Part shown: positions 1 through 6,528 of the stretch, piece by piece | Position numbering within the stretch: position 1 is the first letter of the stretch | How the letters are laid out: every line of letters begins with the position of its first letter | Source of the DNA: Chloroflexota bacterium | GTDB taxonomy: Bacteria > Chloroflexota > Limnocylindria > QHBO01 | Reading direction: 5' to 3' | Assembly: GCA_013694795.1 (NCBI GenBank) | Contig: JACDBS010000198.1 | Span: forward strand, 1-11,987 | Length of the DNA: 11,987 nt | Translations under genes and position numbers: made by a program | Notes under the pieces: generated by a model | Database searches by the model: none | Seen by the model: the letters and a program-made list of their open reading frames with translations, nothing else | Told to the model about the DNA's origin: nothing

Positions 1-2
1 GG

Positions 3-77
3 GCCGATCTGCGCGCCGAGGCGGGGGATCATCGCGGTGCGTACGAGCTGTCAAGTGAGGCTCTCGCGGTCAATTGA
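3..77 (+). CDS. Possible 3' end of an upstream gene, cut by the left edge
   Basis: The third forward frame is open from the edge and ends with TGA at 75-77. It encodes 24 residues ending in SSEALAVN. The peptide is acidic and ordinary in composition (ADLRAEAGDH near its start), with mostly G or C at third codon positions. Frame 1 is also open to about base 84, but it gives an odd Cys- and Arg-rich peptide, so frame 3 is the better candidate. No family can be assigned from so short a tail. If real, it is a plus-strand gene converging on the membrane protein at 192-788, and the stem-loop at 149-181 would be its natural terminator. Confidence 0.35.
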   Translation, partial: ADLRAEAGDHRGAYELSSEALAVN

Positions 78-80
78 GTG

Positions 81-109
81 TTGACAGGTGGGTACAGGGG
101 CCGTACGCT
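81..109 (+). promoter_or_regulatory. Promoter-like TTGACA-17-TACGCT
   Basis: A perfect -35 hexamer TTGACA (81-86) is followed after exactly 17 bp by TACGCT (104-109), which fits the TANNNT form of -10 box. The same TACGCT hexamer precedes the lipoprotein start on the other strand. Predicted transcription would begin near 115-117, but no start codon lies at the distance seen for the leaderless genes here. The product would therefore be untranslated or have a distant start. It lies four bases after the putative stop at 75-77. The match may be fortuitous, and no downstream plus-strand gene needs it. Confidence 0.35.
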
Positions 110-148
110 GCGGTCCGACGAGTCGGATGGGCACGCCGGCTTGCCTGC

Positions 149-183
149 AGGGATCGGAGATGGGGCACGTCTCCGATCCCTTT
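149..183 (+). terminator. Perfect 12-bp stem-loop with short T run
   Basis: Bases 149-160 pair perfectly with 170-181 around a 9-base loop, and TTT (181-183) starts at the stem's last base. The GC-rich stem favours a Rho-independent terminator reading on the plus strand, though the T tract is short and interrupted by CC. Read on the minus strand there is no T run after the stem, so it is a weak terminator for the membrane protein whose stop lies 11 bp away. It could end either the gene whose stop is at 75-77 or a transcript from the promoter-like element at 81-109. Confidence 0.5.
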
Positions 184-191
184 CCGCGTCC

Positions 192-788
192 TCAGGGGGC
201 CGCTGAGGGGCTGATGTCCGCACCCACCAGCTCGAACGACCCTTCGGCGATCGGCTCCCCGGCCGGTTCAACATAGATCCGCATCAGGTAGGTGCCTGAG
301 CCGAAGACGGCCAGCAGGTCGTCGGTCGGGACGGTGAACCCGATCGAATCGGGATCCGGAAGGATCTGAGCCTCGACCGGCTCCTGGACAATCTCATCGG
401 CCGCGCCGCCGGTGCGAAGCACCTCGACGTACACGGCCTCGGGCACGGCTCCCACGAGCGCTACCGAGTAGGCAAAGGTATCTCCGGCCGCGAAGCGATC
501 GACCTTGGCCGCCTCGGCGACCTTGCCGGTGGCTGGGTCGATGGCGGTTCCAAAAGTGATCGCGGTCCGGTCGCCGGCGACTGACGAAGGCGACGGAGTG
601 CTGCCGATCGGTGTTCCGTCGCCATCTCCGCCCAACACGCCTACCACCACCGCGATGCCAAGCACCAGCAGAATCGCGGCGACCCAGCCGGCGATGCGGC
701 GCGCCCGGGGAGAAAGCACAAAGCGCTCGTCGTTGCCGAGTCGTCGTGCCATGGGGTGCGCACGAACTGAACGGAGGCGCTGTCGCAT
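192..788 (-). CDS. Single-pass membrane protein with extracytoplasmic beta-rich domain
   Basis: This encodes 198 residues of a protein I do not recognise at family level. A basic N-terminus (residues 1-32, many Arg) precedes one hydrophobic segment at about 33-52. A Gly/Asp/Ser/Pro-rich linker (53-72) follows, then an outside domain to the end. The basic N-terminus suggests N-in, C-out topology. The outer domain alternates short hydrophobic strands with charged turns and has no cysteine. It resembles the ligand- or surface-binding Ig-like tails common in Gram-positive-type envelopes, but this is only an impression. The ATG at 788 is preferred because AGGAG lies 12 bases upstream. A second ATG at 752 (MARRLGNDER) has no ribosome-binding site. 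The gene is divergent from DUF3090 across about 84 bp. Confidence 0.75.
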   Translation of the reverse strand: MRQRLRSVRAHPMARRLGNDERFVLSPRARRIAGWVAAILLVLGIAVVVGVLGGDGDGTPIGSTPSPSSVAGDRTAITFGTAIDPATGKVAEAAKVDRFAAGDTFAYSVALVGAVPEAVYVEVLRTGGAADEIVQEPVEAQILPDPDSIGFTVPTDDLLAVFGSGTYLMRIYVEPAGEPIAEGSFELVGADISPSAAP

Positions 789-859
789 CGGCCTGGGCCT
801 GCTCCTACGGGGCCGCGGTGCTCATCTGCACCGTTCACTCTACCGTCCGCGCCAGCGGG

Positions 860-865
860 TAGGAT
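860..865 (+). promoter_or_regulatory. Putative leaderless -10 box (TAGGAT) of the DUF3090 gene
   Basis: TAGGAT ends 7 nt before the ATG at 873, which would put transcription start on or next to the start codon. The 7-nt spacer is GGAGGTC, so a Shine-Dalgarno-like GGAGG is present but only 2 nt from the ATG, too close for normal use. No recognisable -35 hexamer sits 16-18 bp upstream. Confidence 0.5.
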
Positions 866-872
866 GGAGGTC

Positions 873-1400
873 ATGACACGACGCCTCTTCATTTTTGACG
901 ATCCCGATCGCTTCGTGGCCGGCACGGTTGGAGAGCCCGGAGATCGGGCTTTCTATCTCCAGGCTCGCAAGGGCGGCGCGCTCGTGAGCGTCGCGATCGA
1001 GAAGGTCCAGGTGGCGGCCCTGGCCAAGCGGCTGGACGATCTGCTGGACGCGGTCGAGGTCCCGTCGCATCTGACCTCCACCGACGAGCATGGGCTGGAA
1101 GAGCCTGTGGTCGAGCTCTTTCGAGTGGGAGCCTTGGCGCTCGCCTGGAATGCCGGCATCGAGGCCGTGGTGATCGAGGCCCAGACGCCGACCGAAGATG
1201 GTGAATATGTCGAGCTGCCTGACGACGCCGATGAAGGCCCCGATCTGCTTCGCGTGCGGATCAACCCAGACGAGGCGCGCGGATTCGTGCAACGTGCGGC
1301 GGCGCTTCTGACCGCCGGCCGCCCGGCGTGTCCCTTCTGTGGCCAGCCGCTGGATCCACAGGGTCACTTCTGCACGCCGAACAACGTGGCGCTCAACTAG
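873..1400 (+). CDS. DUF3090 family protein with C-terminal zinc knuckle
   Basis: This is a 175-residue protein of the DUF3090 (SCO1662-like) family, whose molecular role is unknown. Family hallmarks are the N-terminal stretch DPDRFVAGTVGEPG followed by AFYLQ (residues 10-30). The C-terminal metal-binding motif CPFCGQPLDPQGHFC contains Cys153, Cys156, His165 and Cys167 and probably holds zinc. An ATG nine bases upstream (864) is in frame, but the 873 start fits both the family N-terminus and the TAGGAT box 7 nt before it. In actinobacteria DUF3090 genes often sit beside phosphatase or lipid-kinase-like genes. Here the next gene is also a phosphatase and starts at the base after this stop codon, so the two are almost certainly cotranscribed. 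The family call is secure; the function is not known. Confidence 0.9.
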   Translation: MTRRLFIFDDPDRFVAGTVGEPGDRAFYLQARKGGALVSVAIEKVQVAALAKRLDDLLDAVEVPSHLTSTDEHGLEEPVVELFRVGALALAWNAGIEAVVIEAQTPTEDGEYVELPDDADEGPDLLRVRINPDEARGFVQRAAALLTAGRPACPFCGQPLDPQGHFCTPNNVALN

Positions 1401-1997
1401 GTGGACTCTGGCTCGCTCGACCCGCCACTGCGCGTCGACTGGTTGGAGCCCGCCGAGCTGAACGATGGTGCTCCCGGCCGGCTGGGGATGACCTCTCTGC
1501 CGGGCAAACAGGGTCCATCGTTTCGTTACCCCGGCCGCGTGTACCGACGCGAGCTCGGTCGCGATCTCGATGCCCTGCGCAACGGTGGCATCCGCCACCT
1601 GCTGCTGCTGGTGGAGGACGAGGAGCTGGACAGATGGGGCGATCCGGAGATCGTGAGGCACGGAGCCGAGCGGGGCGTCACCGTCGATCGCCGTCCCCTG
1701 CGGGATGGCAATGCTCCTCGCTCGGCGCGGGAGATGGACGAGACACTCGAGGCGCTGACGGCCGCGCGGCACTCCGGAGATGTTGCCGTGGCCTGCATGG
1801 GAGGCGTCGGGCGCACCGGCACCGTTGCAGCCTGCGCGCTCGTCGCGGCGGGCCGGACCGCCGCTGGCGCCATCGAGCGTGTGCGCGAGGTGCGCCACCC
1901 GACCGCCGTCGAAACGCGGGAGCAGGTCGCTTTCGTTCACGCGTACGAACGTCATGTAGCCACTCGCCGGGGTCGACCCGGTAAGGTGGCGCCGTGA
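1401..1997 (+). CDS. Dual-specificity / CDKN3-like protein phosphatase
   Basis: This 198-residue cytoplasmic protein of the cysteine-dependent phosphatase fold probably removes phosphate from phosphotyrosine, phosphoserine/threonine or a small phosphorylated substrate. The P-loop CMGGVGRTG carries the C-X5-R signature, with nucleophile Cys132 and Arg138. Asp102 in PLRDG is the likely general acid. An LPGK segment near residue 33 and the late AVETREQVAFVH segment match the bacterial CDKN3-like group. The residue before the nucleophile is Ala131, where the classical signature has His. The GTG start at 1401 directly follows the DUF3090 stop and no ribosome-binding site is evident, so translational coupling is likely. 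The substrate cannot be deduced. A role shared with DUF3090 is inferred only from adjacency. Confidence 0.85.
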   Translation: MDSGSLDPPLRVDWLEPAELNDGAPGRLGMTSLPGKQGPSFRYPGRVYRRELGRDLDALRNGGIRHLLLLVEDEELDRWGDPEIVRHGAERGVTVDRRPLRDGNAPRSAREMDETLEALTAARHSGDVAVACMGGVGRTGTVAACALVAAGRTAAGAIERVREVRHPTAVETREQVAFVHAYERHVATRRGRPGKVAP

Positions 1998-2050
1998 ACG
2001 AGAGATGGGTCTGCAAGCGCTGCTTTACGACCCCGAGGATCCGCAACTGA
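1994..2050 (+). CDS. Tiny zinc-ribbon-like ORF, possible gene remnant
   Basis: A GTG at 1994 overlaps the phosphatase stop as GTGA, the usual arrangement for translational coupling. It opens an 18-codon frame reading VNERWVCKRCFTTPRIRN before TGA at 2048-2050. WVCKRC is the first half of a RanBP2-type or similar zinc ribbon (W-x-C-x2-C), but no second CxxC pair occurs before the stop or in any frame up to 2089. It may be the start of a zinc-ribbon gene truncated by mutation, a genuine micropeptide, or chance. An alternative ATG frame (2005-2079, 24 codons) starts inside it and shows no motif. The rest of the gap to 2089 shows no convincing terminator. Confidence 0.25.
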   Translation: MNERWVCKRCFTTPRIRN

Positions 2051-2089
2051 CCGATTCCATGGAAGGCGCCAAGCGTTGACGCGACCGCG

Positions 2090-5000
2090 CTATTTCGGCG
2101 TCTGCTCCTCCGCGATCTCGACGAACTGGCACAGGGCGTTGGCAAGCTTCATCTGCTCGGGCGTTCGCGCACGTACTCGCAGAAGCGCAGGCTCAGCCAC
2201 GACGACCGCGACGCAGCGAGCCCGCGACGTGGCCACGTTGAGCCGGTGCCGCGAGTAGAGGAAGCTCATCCCTCGTGGCGCATCCTCGGGGGAGCTCGTG
2301 GTCATCGAGTAGATGCTGATGGGAGCCTCCTGACCCTGGAACTTGTCGACGGTTCCGACCCGCGCCTGCGAGGGCAGAAGGCGCGCGATGGCGCCGACCT
2401 GCGCGTTGTAGGGCGCAACGACCAGGACGTCCGCGTAACTCAGCGGCCGCTCCTCGCCGTCGGCGTCAACCCAGGTCGAGCCACCGTCGACCAGAGCGCG
2501 CACGACCGAGACAACCTGGTGGGCTTCCTCGCGCGACTCGCTGTCGGCGCCTGCGTGGTCCGCCTCCAGCATTCGCAGACCAACGCCGCCGATGGGCTTC
2601 GTGGCGTGCAGCTCCTGGCGCGCCAAATGCGGGCGTGACTCGAGCCGGTTCTCGTAGAACGCCTCCGAGGTGAAGCGTGTGATTTGGGGATGAAGCCGCC
2701 ACGTGTGCTCAAGGAACAGGCCCAGATGATCCGGCATGGCGTCGTGGTCACCGAGGAGGTGCGACAGGGCGGAACGGTCGGCCCCCGGTGGATGCGTGCC
2801 CTGGAGCGGTTGATCGAGCTGCTGGGGGTCGCCCAGCAGGACGACGGATCGCGCGGCCCCGGACATGGCAAGCACGTTCGCCAGCGACATCTGGCCGGCC
2901 TCGTCGACGAAGAGGACGTCGACGAGATCCGCGCTGGCCTCGGGTGACCACAGCCAGGCCGTTCCGGCGGCGAGGTTGAAGCTGCCGTCCGCCAGCCCGT
3001 CCTGCACCTCGGCGTTCTTCGCCGCAAGGGTCACTCGCTCGTCATCGATGCCATCGACGCCCTCGCTCACCTTCTGGACGGCACGGACCTCGACGCCCTC
3101 GTTCGCCGCTGCAAGCACGGCGTTCAGAAAGTGCATGATGACCTTGTGGCTGGTGGCGCTGATGCCGACGCGCTTCCCCGCCTTGAGCAGCTGGACCATC
3201 ATGCGCGCGCCGGTGTACGTCTTCCCCGAACCCGGAGGCCCCTGGATGCCGAGCGTCCCCCCGTCGAGAACCTCGGCGATGCGGCGCGCCGCATCGAGCT
3301 CGGATTCGCCCGGGTTGCACAGCGGGTCGCCCGGCGCCTGGCCCACCGCCGGTGGTCGTCGAAGCAGGAGGTCACGAGCCGCGCGCCACGGTCCGGGTGC
3401 GTCGATCCCGTTGGCGGTCGTCCACTCGCCCAGCCGCAGGAGCGCCCCACGCTGCTCCCGATCGCTAATGATGTTCAGGGGAACGAGGGCGCCAGGATGC
3501 TGCGGCTCGGCATCCGGCGGCCAGGTCATTTCGACCGTCAACGTTGCATCGTCCACCTGCATCAGGCCACCTTTCACCTTCCAGGCGCTCCACTTCGCCC
3601 CTGGTTGCTCCTGGTACAGGGCCGGGTCGTAGAGATCCGACCGCGGGCCGATGTCGTGCTCCTGCGGCGGGTACCGGTAGCGCCACGTCTGCCGCATGTG
3701 CGACCTCGGTGTCGGACGCCAGGGCTCACCGATGGGTCCCTCCGGCTCGATAGAGCCGAGGGCCTCGCGGTCTGCCGCCAGCTCGGCGTCATCCATCCCC
3801 ATGCGGTTGAAGAACTCCCAGAAAGCGACCTTCGCTTCGCGCCGATGCCAGGACAGCAGCTGGGCGAGCAGCCAGGAAGCTTGCTGCCCGTCGGTCCGCT
3901 CGTTCGGATCGGTCGGTACGTCATGAGTCAGCCGATCGACCACCTCCTGCACGCGGGCGTTCGCCTCGCTCAGCTGTGGCGGCGCCTCCGGCGAGAGCGG
4001 AGCCGGTCGCGGCACCTGCTGGCCGGTCACCGTGGCCAGCTCGCCGCGGAGCGTCTCGAGCCAGTCGCGCAGGCGCTGGGTACTGAGCACGTCGTCCTGG
4101 TTATAGGTCTCGATCGACTTCAGAATGGGTGAGTCGGGCCGGTCGCCTTCGCCGAGCTCGAGCCACTCCTCGAACTCCGCGATGCTGGAGCCCGCGTCCC
4201 GCAGGCCCTCTTGGCGCACGAACCCATAGAGCGGCTCCAAGCGCTTGATGCTGTAGCTTTCGACGGACGCCCGGAGGCCCTGCCGCACGGCCCGGAACAG
4301 GTCGACCAGCACGCCGCCGCGGAGCAAGCGATCCACTGCCTCCTCGCGCGTTCCGTGGCGACCCATGAGGCGCTTGAGCGCCGTCGGCTCGTACGCGGCG
4401 TAGTGGTAGACGTGCATCGCGGGGTAGCGCTCGAGACGCTCGGTGAGCAGATCCATGAGCCGCTCGAAGGCCGCCTTCTCGCCGGCCAGCGTGATCTCGG
4501 CGGGCGCATCGGGATCGAACGACCACAGGGCCGTGAAGGTGCCCTGAACGTCGAGCACGCCGAACAGGTAGTCGATGCCGTCGTCGAAGGCGTACGGATC
4601 GCCCTCCAGGTCGAGGAAGAGGTCACCGGCGCTTGGTTCGGGCAGGATGGCGAGCCCACGCTCCCTCTCGACCGGGTCACCGGGGGAGGGGAGCAGCAGC
4701 TCGTGGATGAGTTCCGGGCGCACGGGGCGGCCCTCCACCTGGATGCGCGCCTGCTCGCGCACGCGCTCGATGCTCGCCGCGCTCGACCCGTCCAGCGGTG
4801 GGTCGAATGGAATCGGCGACGAGCTGAGCTTCACCACGGTGTCGATCTCTCTGGCTGCCAGTGCCTTGCGCTGCCGGCTCGTGATGCCCGCCACCAGCGA
4901 GAGATGGTCGTCGTCGCGCCGGCGTTGCACGCAGAGCTCCGACCATCGGCAGACGTCGCAGTGATCGACGGGCTCGGGGTAGGTGGCGGCCGGCGGATAG

Positions 5001-5662
5001 GTGGCCTCTGCCGCCGGCGCGGAGTCGCTGCCGAGGGCCTCGACCTCGAACCGTCGCTTGGCGGAGCGGTAGTAGGCCATGTAATCGTCGACCCGCAGCG
5101 TCGTCTTCTCTCGCTCGCTGCCGCCGAGCACCACGTGCATGTGCTGCGGGCGCACGCCCTGGATGCGCTCGAGCTGCTCGACGTAGGAGCAGATCTGGAG
5201 CACGGCGCCCGCCTTCACGTGGCGCGCCAGCTTCGTGTCCGCGACTTCGTAGTGGTATGGACCCCACACCGATGGTCGATCGGGGTCGGTGACCTTGAGC
5301 AGGAAGTCGGCGTAGCCGAGCCAGCGGCCGTCGAAGAAGGTCGCCTGGAAGATCACGTCCGCCCCCGATTCCATGGCCGCAACGGTCTCCGCGGCCTGGC
5401 GACGGATCCGATCGCCGCGCTCCTCATCGTCGCGCCGCTCGATCGTCTCCACGCGGCCGCCGAGCGCGCGCAACTCGCGGAGATACCGTTCCTCGTGCTG
5501 GAAGCCGCGCCGCCGGATCATGTCGAGCTCGCGGTCCTCGCGCATCGGTCGCTTCACCAGGCCGGCCAGCGCGGCACGCTCGAGCGCCGTGAGATGTTCG
5601 CAGGCGAGGTAGCCCACGAGGTCGGTGGCGCTGAAGACGGGCTTGCCGTCGATGAGCTGCAT
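2090..5662 (-). CDS. TM0106-type RecB-like nuclease / RNase H-like / SF1 helicase fusion
   Basis: This 1190-residue protein is probably a DNA repair or nucleic-acid-processing machine. Residues 1-260 form a RecB/Cas4-like nuclease, with His56, GYAD (Asp119), the DTK pair Asp142/Lys144 and QxxxY (Gln156/Tyr160). Cys21 together with Cys235, Cys238 and Cys244 could hold an iron-sulfur cluster, as in Cas4 and AddB. Residues about 345-540 are a DEDD RNase H-like exonuclease (RNase_H_2 type) with DLEGD (351-355), Asp454 and YNQDD (520-524). Residues 800-1165 are a Dna2/Upf1-type superfamily 1 helicase with Walker A GPPGSGKT (808-815), DEAGQ (920-924), GDPQQLDQ (944-951), Arg989, DKFQGQE (1106-1112) and NVATSRAR (1142-1149). 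Residues 590-620 hold the linker typical of the family. The ATG at 5662 is fixed by an in-frame TGA six bases upstream. There is no clear Shine-Dalgarno or TANNNT box. All motifs look intact. Confidence 0.93.
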   Translation of the reverse strand: MQLIDGKPVFSATDLVGYLACEHLTALERAALAGLVKRPMREDRELDMIRRRGFQHEERYLRELRALGGRVETIERRDDEERGDRIRRQAAETVAAMESGADVIFQATFFDGRWLGYADFLLKVTDPDRPSVWGPYHYEVADTKLARHVKAGAVLQICSYVEQLERIQGVRPQHMHVVLGGSEREKTTLRVDDYMAYYRSAKRRFEVEALGSDSAPAAEATYPPAATYPEPVDHCDVCRWSELCVQRRRDDDHLSLVAGITSRQRKALAAREIDTVVKLSSSPIPFDPPLDGSSAASIERVREQARIQVEGRPVRPELIHELLLPSPGDPVERERGLAILPEPSAGDLFLDLEGDPYAFDDGIDYLFGVLDVQGTFTALWSFDPDAPAEITLAGEKAAFERLMDLLTERLERYPAMHVYHYAAYEPTALKRLMGRHGTREEAVDRLLRGGVLVDLFRAVRQGLRASVESYSIKRLEPLYGFVRQEGLRDAGSSIAEFEEWLELGEGDRPDSPILKSIETYNQDDVLSTQRLRDWLETLRGELATVTGQQVPRPAPLSPEAPPQLSEANARVQEVVDRLTHDVPTDPNERTDGQQASWLLAQLLSWHRREAKVAFWEFFNRMGMDDAELAADREALGSIEPEGPIGEPWRPTPRSHMRQTWRYRYPPQEHDIGPRSDLYDPALYQEQPGAKWSAWKVKGGLMQVDDATLTVEMTWPPDAEPQHPGALVPLNIISDREQRGALLRLGEWTTANGIDAPGPWRAARDLLLRRPPAVGQAPGDPLCNPGESELDAARRIAEVLDGGTLGIQGPPGSGKTYTGARMMVQLLKAGKRVGISATSHKVIMHFLNAVLAAANEGVEVRAVQKVSEGVDGIDDERVTLAAKNAEVQDGLADGSFNLAAGTAWLWSPEASADLVDVLFVDEAGQMSLANVLAMSGAARSVVLLGDPQQLDQPLQGTHPPGADRSALSHLLGDHDAMPDHLGLFLEHTWRLHPQITRFTSEAFYENRLESRPHLARQELHATKPIGGVGLRMLEADHAGADSESREEAHQVVSVVRALVDGGSTWVDADGEERPLSYADVLVVAPYNAQVGAIARLLPSQARVGTVDKFQGQEAPISIYSMTTSSPEDAPRGMSFLYSRHRLNVATSRARCVAVVVAEPALLRVRARTPEQMKLANALCQFVEIAEEQTPK

Positions 5663-5706
5663 TGGTCAGAGCATCGCGGTCTGGCGTGACAGCTCGCGTG
5701 TCCAGA

Positions 5707-6510
5707 TCACGGGGAGACTGATGGTGATGGCTCCGGGGTCGGATCGGGCACGCGCACGATCACCAGTGTCCAGGCACAGTCCGACTCGACGGTGACGAAC
5801 ACCTGGCCGCGCACACCGAGCGCCGCGAACGAGCCGGGCTGCAGAGTTCCAGGATCGACCCCACTCCCGATGGTGGCGCGGATGGCCTGCACCGGGGCGC
5901 CGGAGCCGGCAGCGAGCAGGACAGCGAGCCCGCATCGAACGCGTTCGGGGTCGAGGGCCACCCAGCGGATGGCATGGTCCCCCTCGCCGATCTCGATCGG
6001 TCCGTACTGGGCGCTCCCGACCTGCGCGAACGAGGCGACGAAGGGCGTGCCTGCGGAAGGGACGCCGGTCGAGGCGAGGTAGGCTTCGGGCTCGAACCCG
6101 GAGGCGATCCAGCCCTCCTCGAACTGCGGCTCATCCGGATCCGCGTCGGTGACGAGGTACCAGCCGACGTCCTGAACCAGGATCGGCCCCATCACCACCT
6201 GCAGCTCGGCATTCAGCGGCAACAGGCCGGTGACGATCAGGCTCGTCAGGCCCGGACGCTGGCGCACGCGGAGCCCGTCGATGGTGGTGACGATCAGCTC
6301 GCCCGCGCCAAAGTCGGGGAGCGCAAGCACGTTCGGCGTTGGCTCAGAGCTTGGAGTCGGGGTTGATGATGGAGTCGGCGCGGCGGTCGGGCTGGGAGTC
6401 GGGTTCGGGCTGAGGCTCGGAATGGGCGTGCGCAGCGGCGGAAACGTGCATCCGACGATGACGATCAGGAGCGCCCAGGCGAAGGCGGCAGCTCGGAGAT
6501 GGCTCCCCAC
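5707..6510 (-). CDS. Lipoprotein with Pro/Ser/Thr linker and SH3-like region
   Basis: This 267-residue exported protein is anchored by lipid. A short signal peptide ends in the lipobox IVGC, with Cys21 as the lipidated residue. Residues 22-60 are a low-complexity Pro/Ser/Thr spacer that would lift the rest from the membrane. Residues about 70-140 resemble a bacterial SH3 (SH3b) domain: GLRVRQRPGL, a turn region, then WYLV and EEGWIASGF. Such domains often bind peptidoglycan or other envelope polymers. The C-terminal half (150-255) is a second beta-rich domain with Cys193 and Cys246 (approximate positions), possibly a disulfide. The tail is again Pro/Ser-rich. The only usable start is GTG at 6510, which has TACGCT 7 nt upstream. 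It lies 18 bp after the DUF72 gene and 44 bp before the nuclease-helicase. Its ligand is unknown. Confidence 0.85.
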   Translation of the reverse strand: MGSHLRAAAFAWALLIVIVGCTFPPLRTPIPSLSPNPTPSPTAAPTPSSTPTPSSEPTPNVLALPDFGAGELIVTTIDGLRVRQRPGLTSLIVTGLLPLNAELQVVMGPILVQDVGWYLVTDADPDEPQFEEGWIASGFEPEAYLASTGVPSAGTPFVASFAQVGSAQYGPIEIGEGDHAIRWVALDPERVRCGLAVLLAAGSGAPVQAIRATIGSGVDPGTLQPGSFAALGVRGQVFVTVESDCAWTLVIVRVPDPTPEPSPSVSP

Positions 6511-6517
6511 GCAACGT

Positions 6518-6523
6518 AGCGTA
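6518..6523 (-). promoter_or_regulatory. Putative leaderless -10 box (TACGCT) of the lipoprotein gene
   Basis: On the minus strand TACGCT is followed by seven bases (ACGTTGC) and then the GTG start at 6510. It lies inside the 18-bp gap after the DUF72 gene, so the lipoprotein may have its own promoter despite apparent operon spacing. There is no Shine-Dalgarno sequence before this GTG, which favours leaderless initiation. Confidence 0.5.
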
Positions 6524-6528
6524 GCGGG

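Noticed and set aside
88..276. 62-codon plus-strand frame starting in the promoter-like region
   Set aside because: It runs through the stem-loop into the end of the membrane protein gene, has no ribosome-binding site and has no recognisable sequence.
840..1955. 371-codon minus-strand open frame opposite DUF3090 and the phosphatase
   Set aside because: It spans two well-supported plus-strand genes, has an unnatural His/Arg/Gln-rich composition and shows no domain.
2051..2089. Possible terminator between the converging phosphatase and nuclease-helicase genes
   Set aside because: Only short palindromes such as TCCATGGA are present, with no GC-rich stem followed by a T run.
4211..5689. 492-codon plus-strand open frame opposite the nuclease-helicase gene
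   Set aside because: It is a shadow of a high-GC gene. Its translation has no family motif, while the minus strand holds an unbroken set of nuclease and helicase motifs over the same bases.
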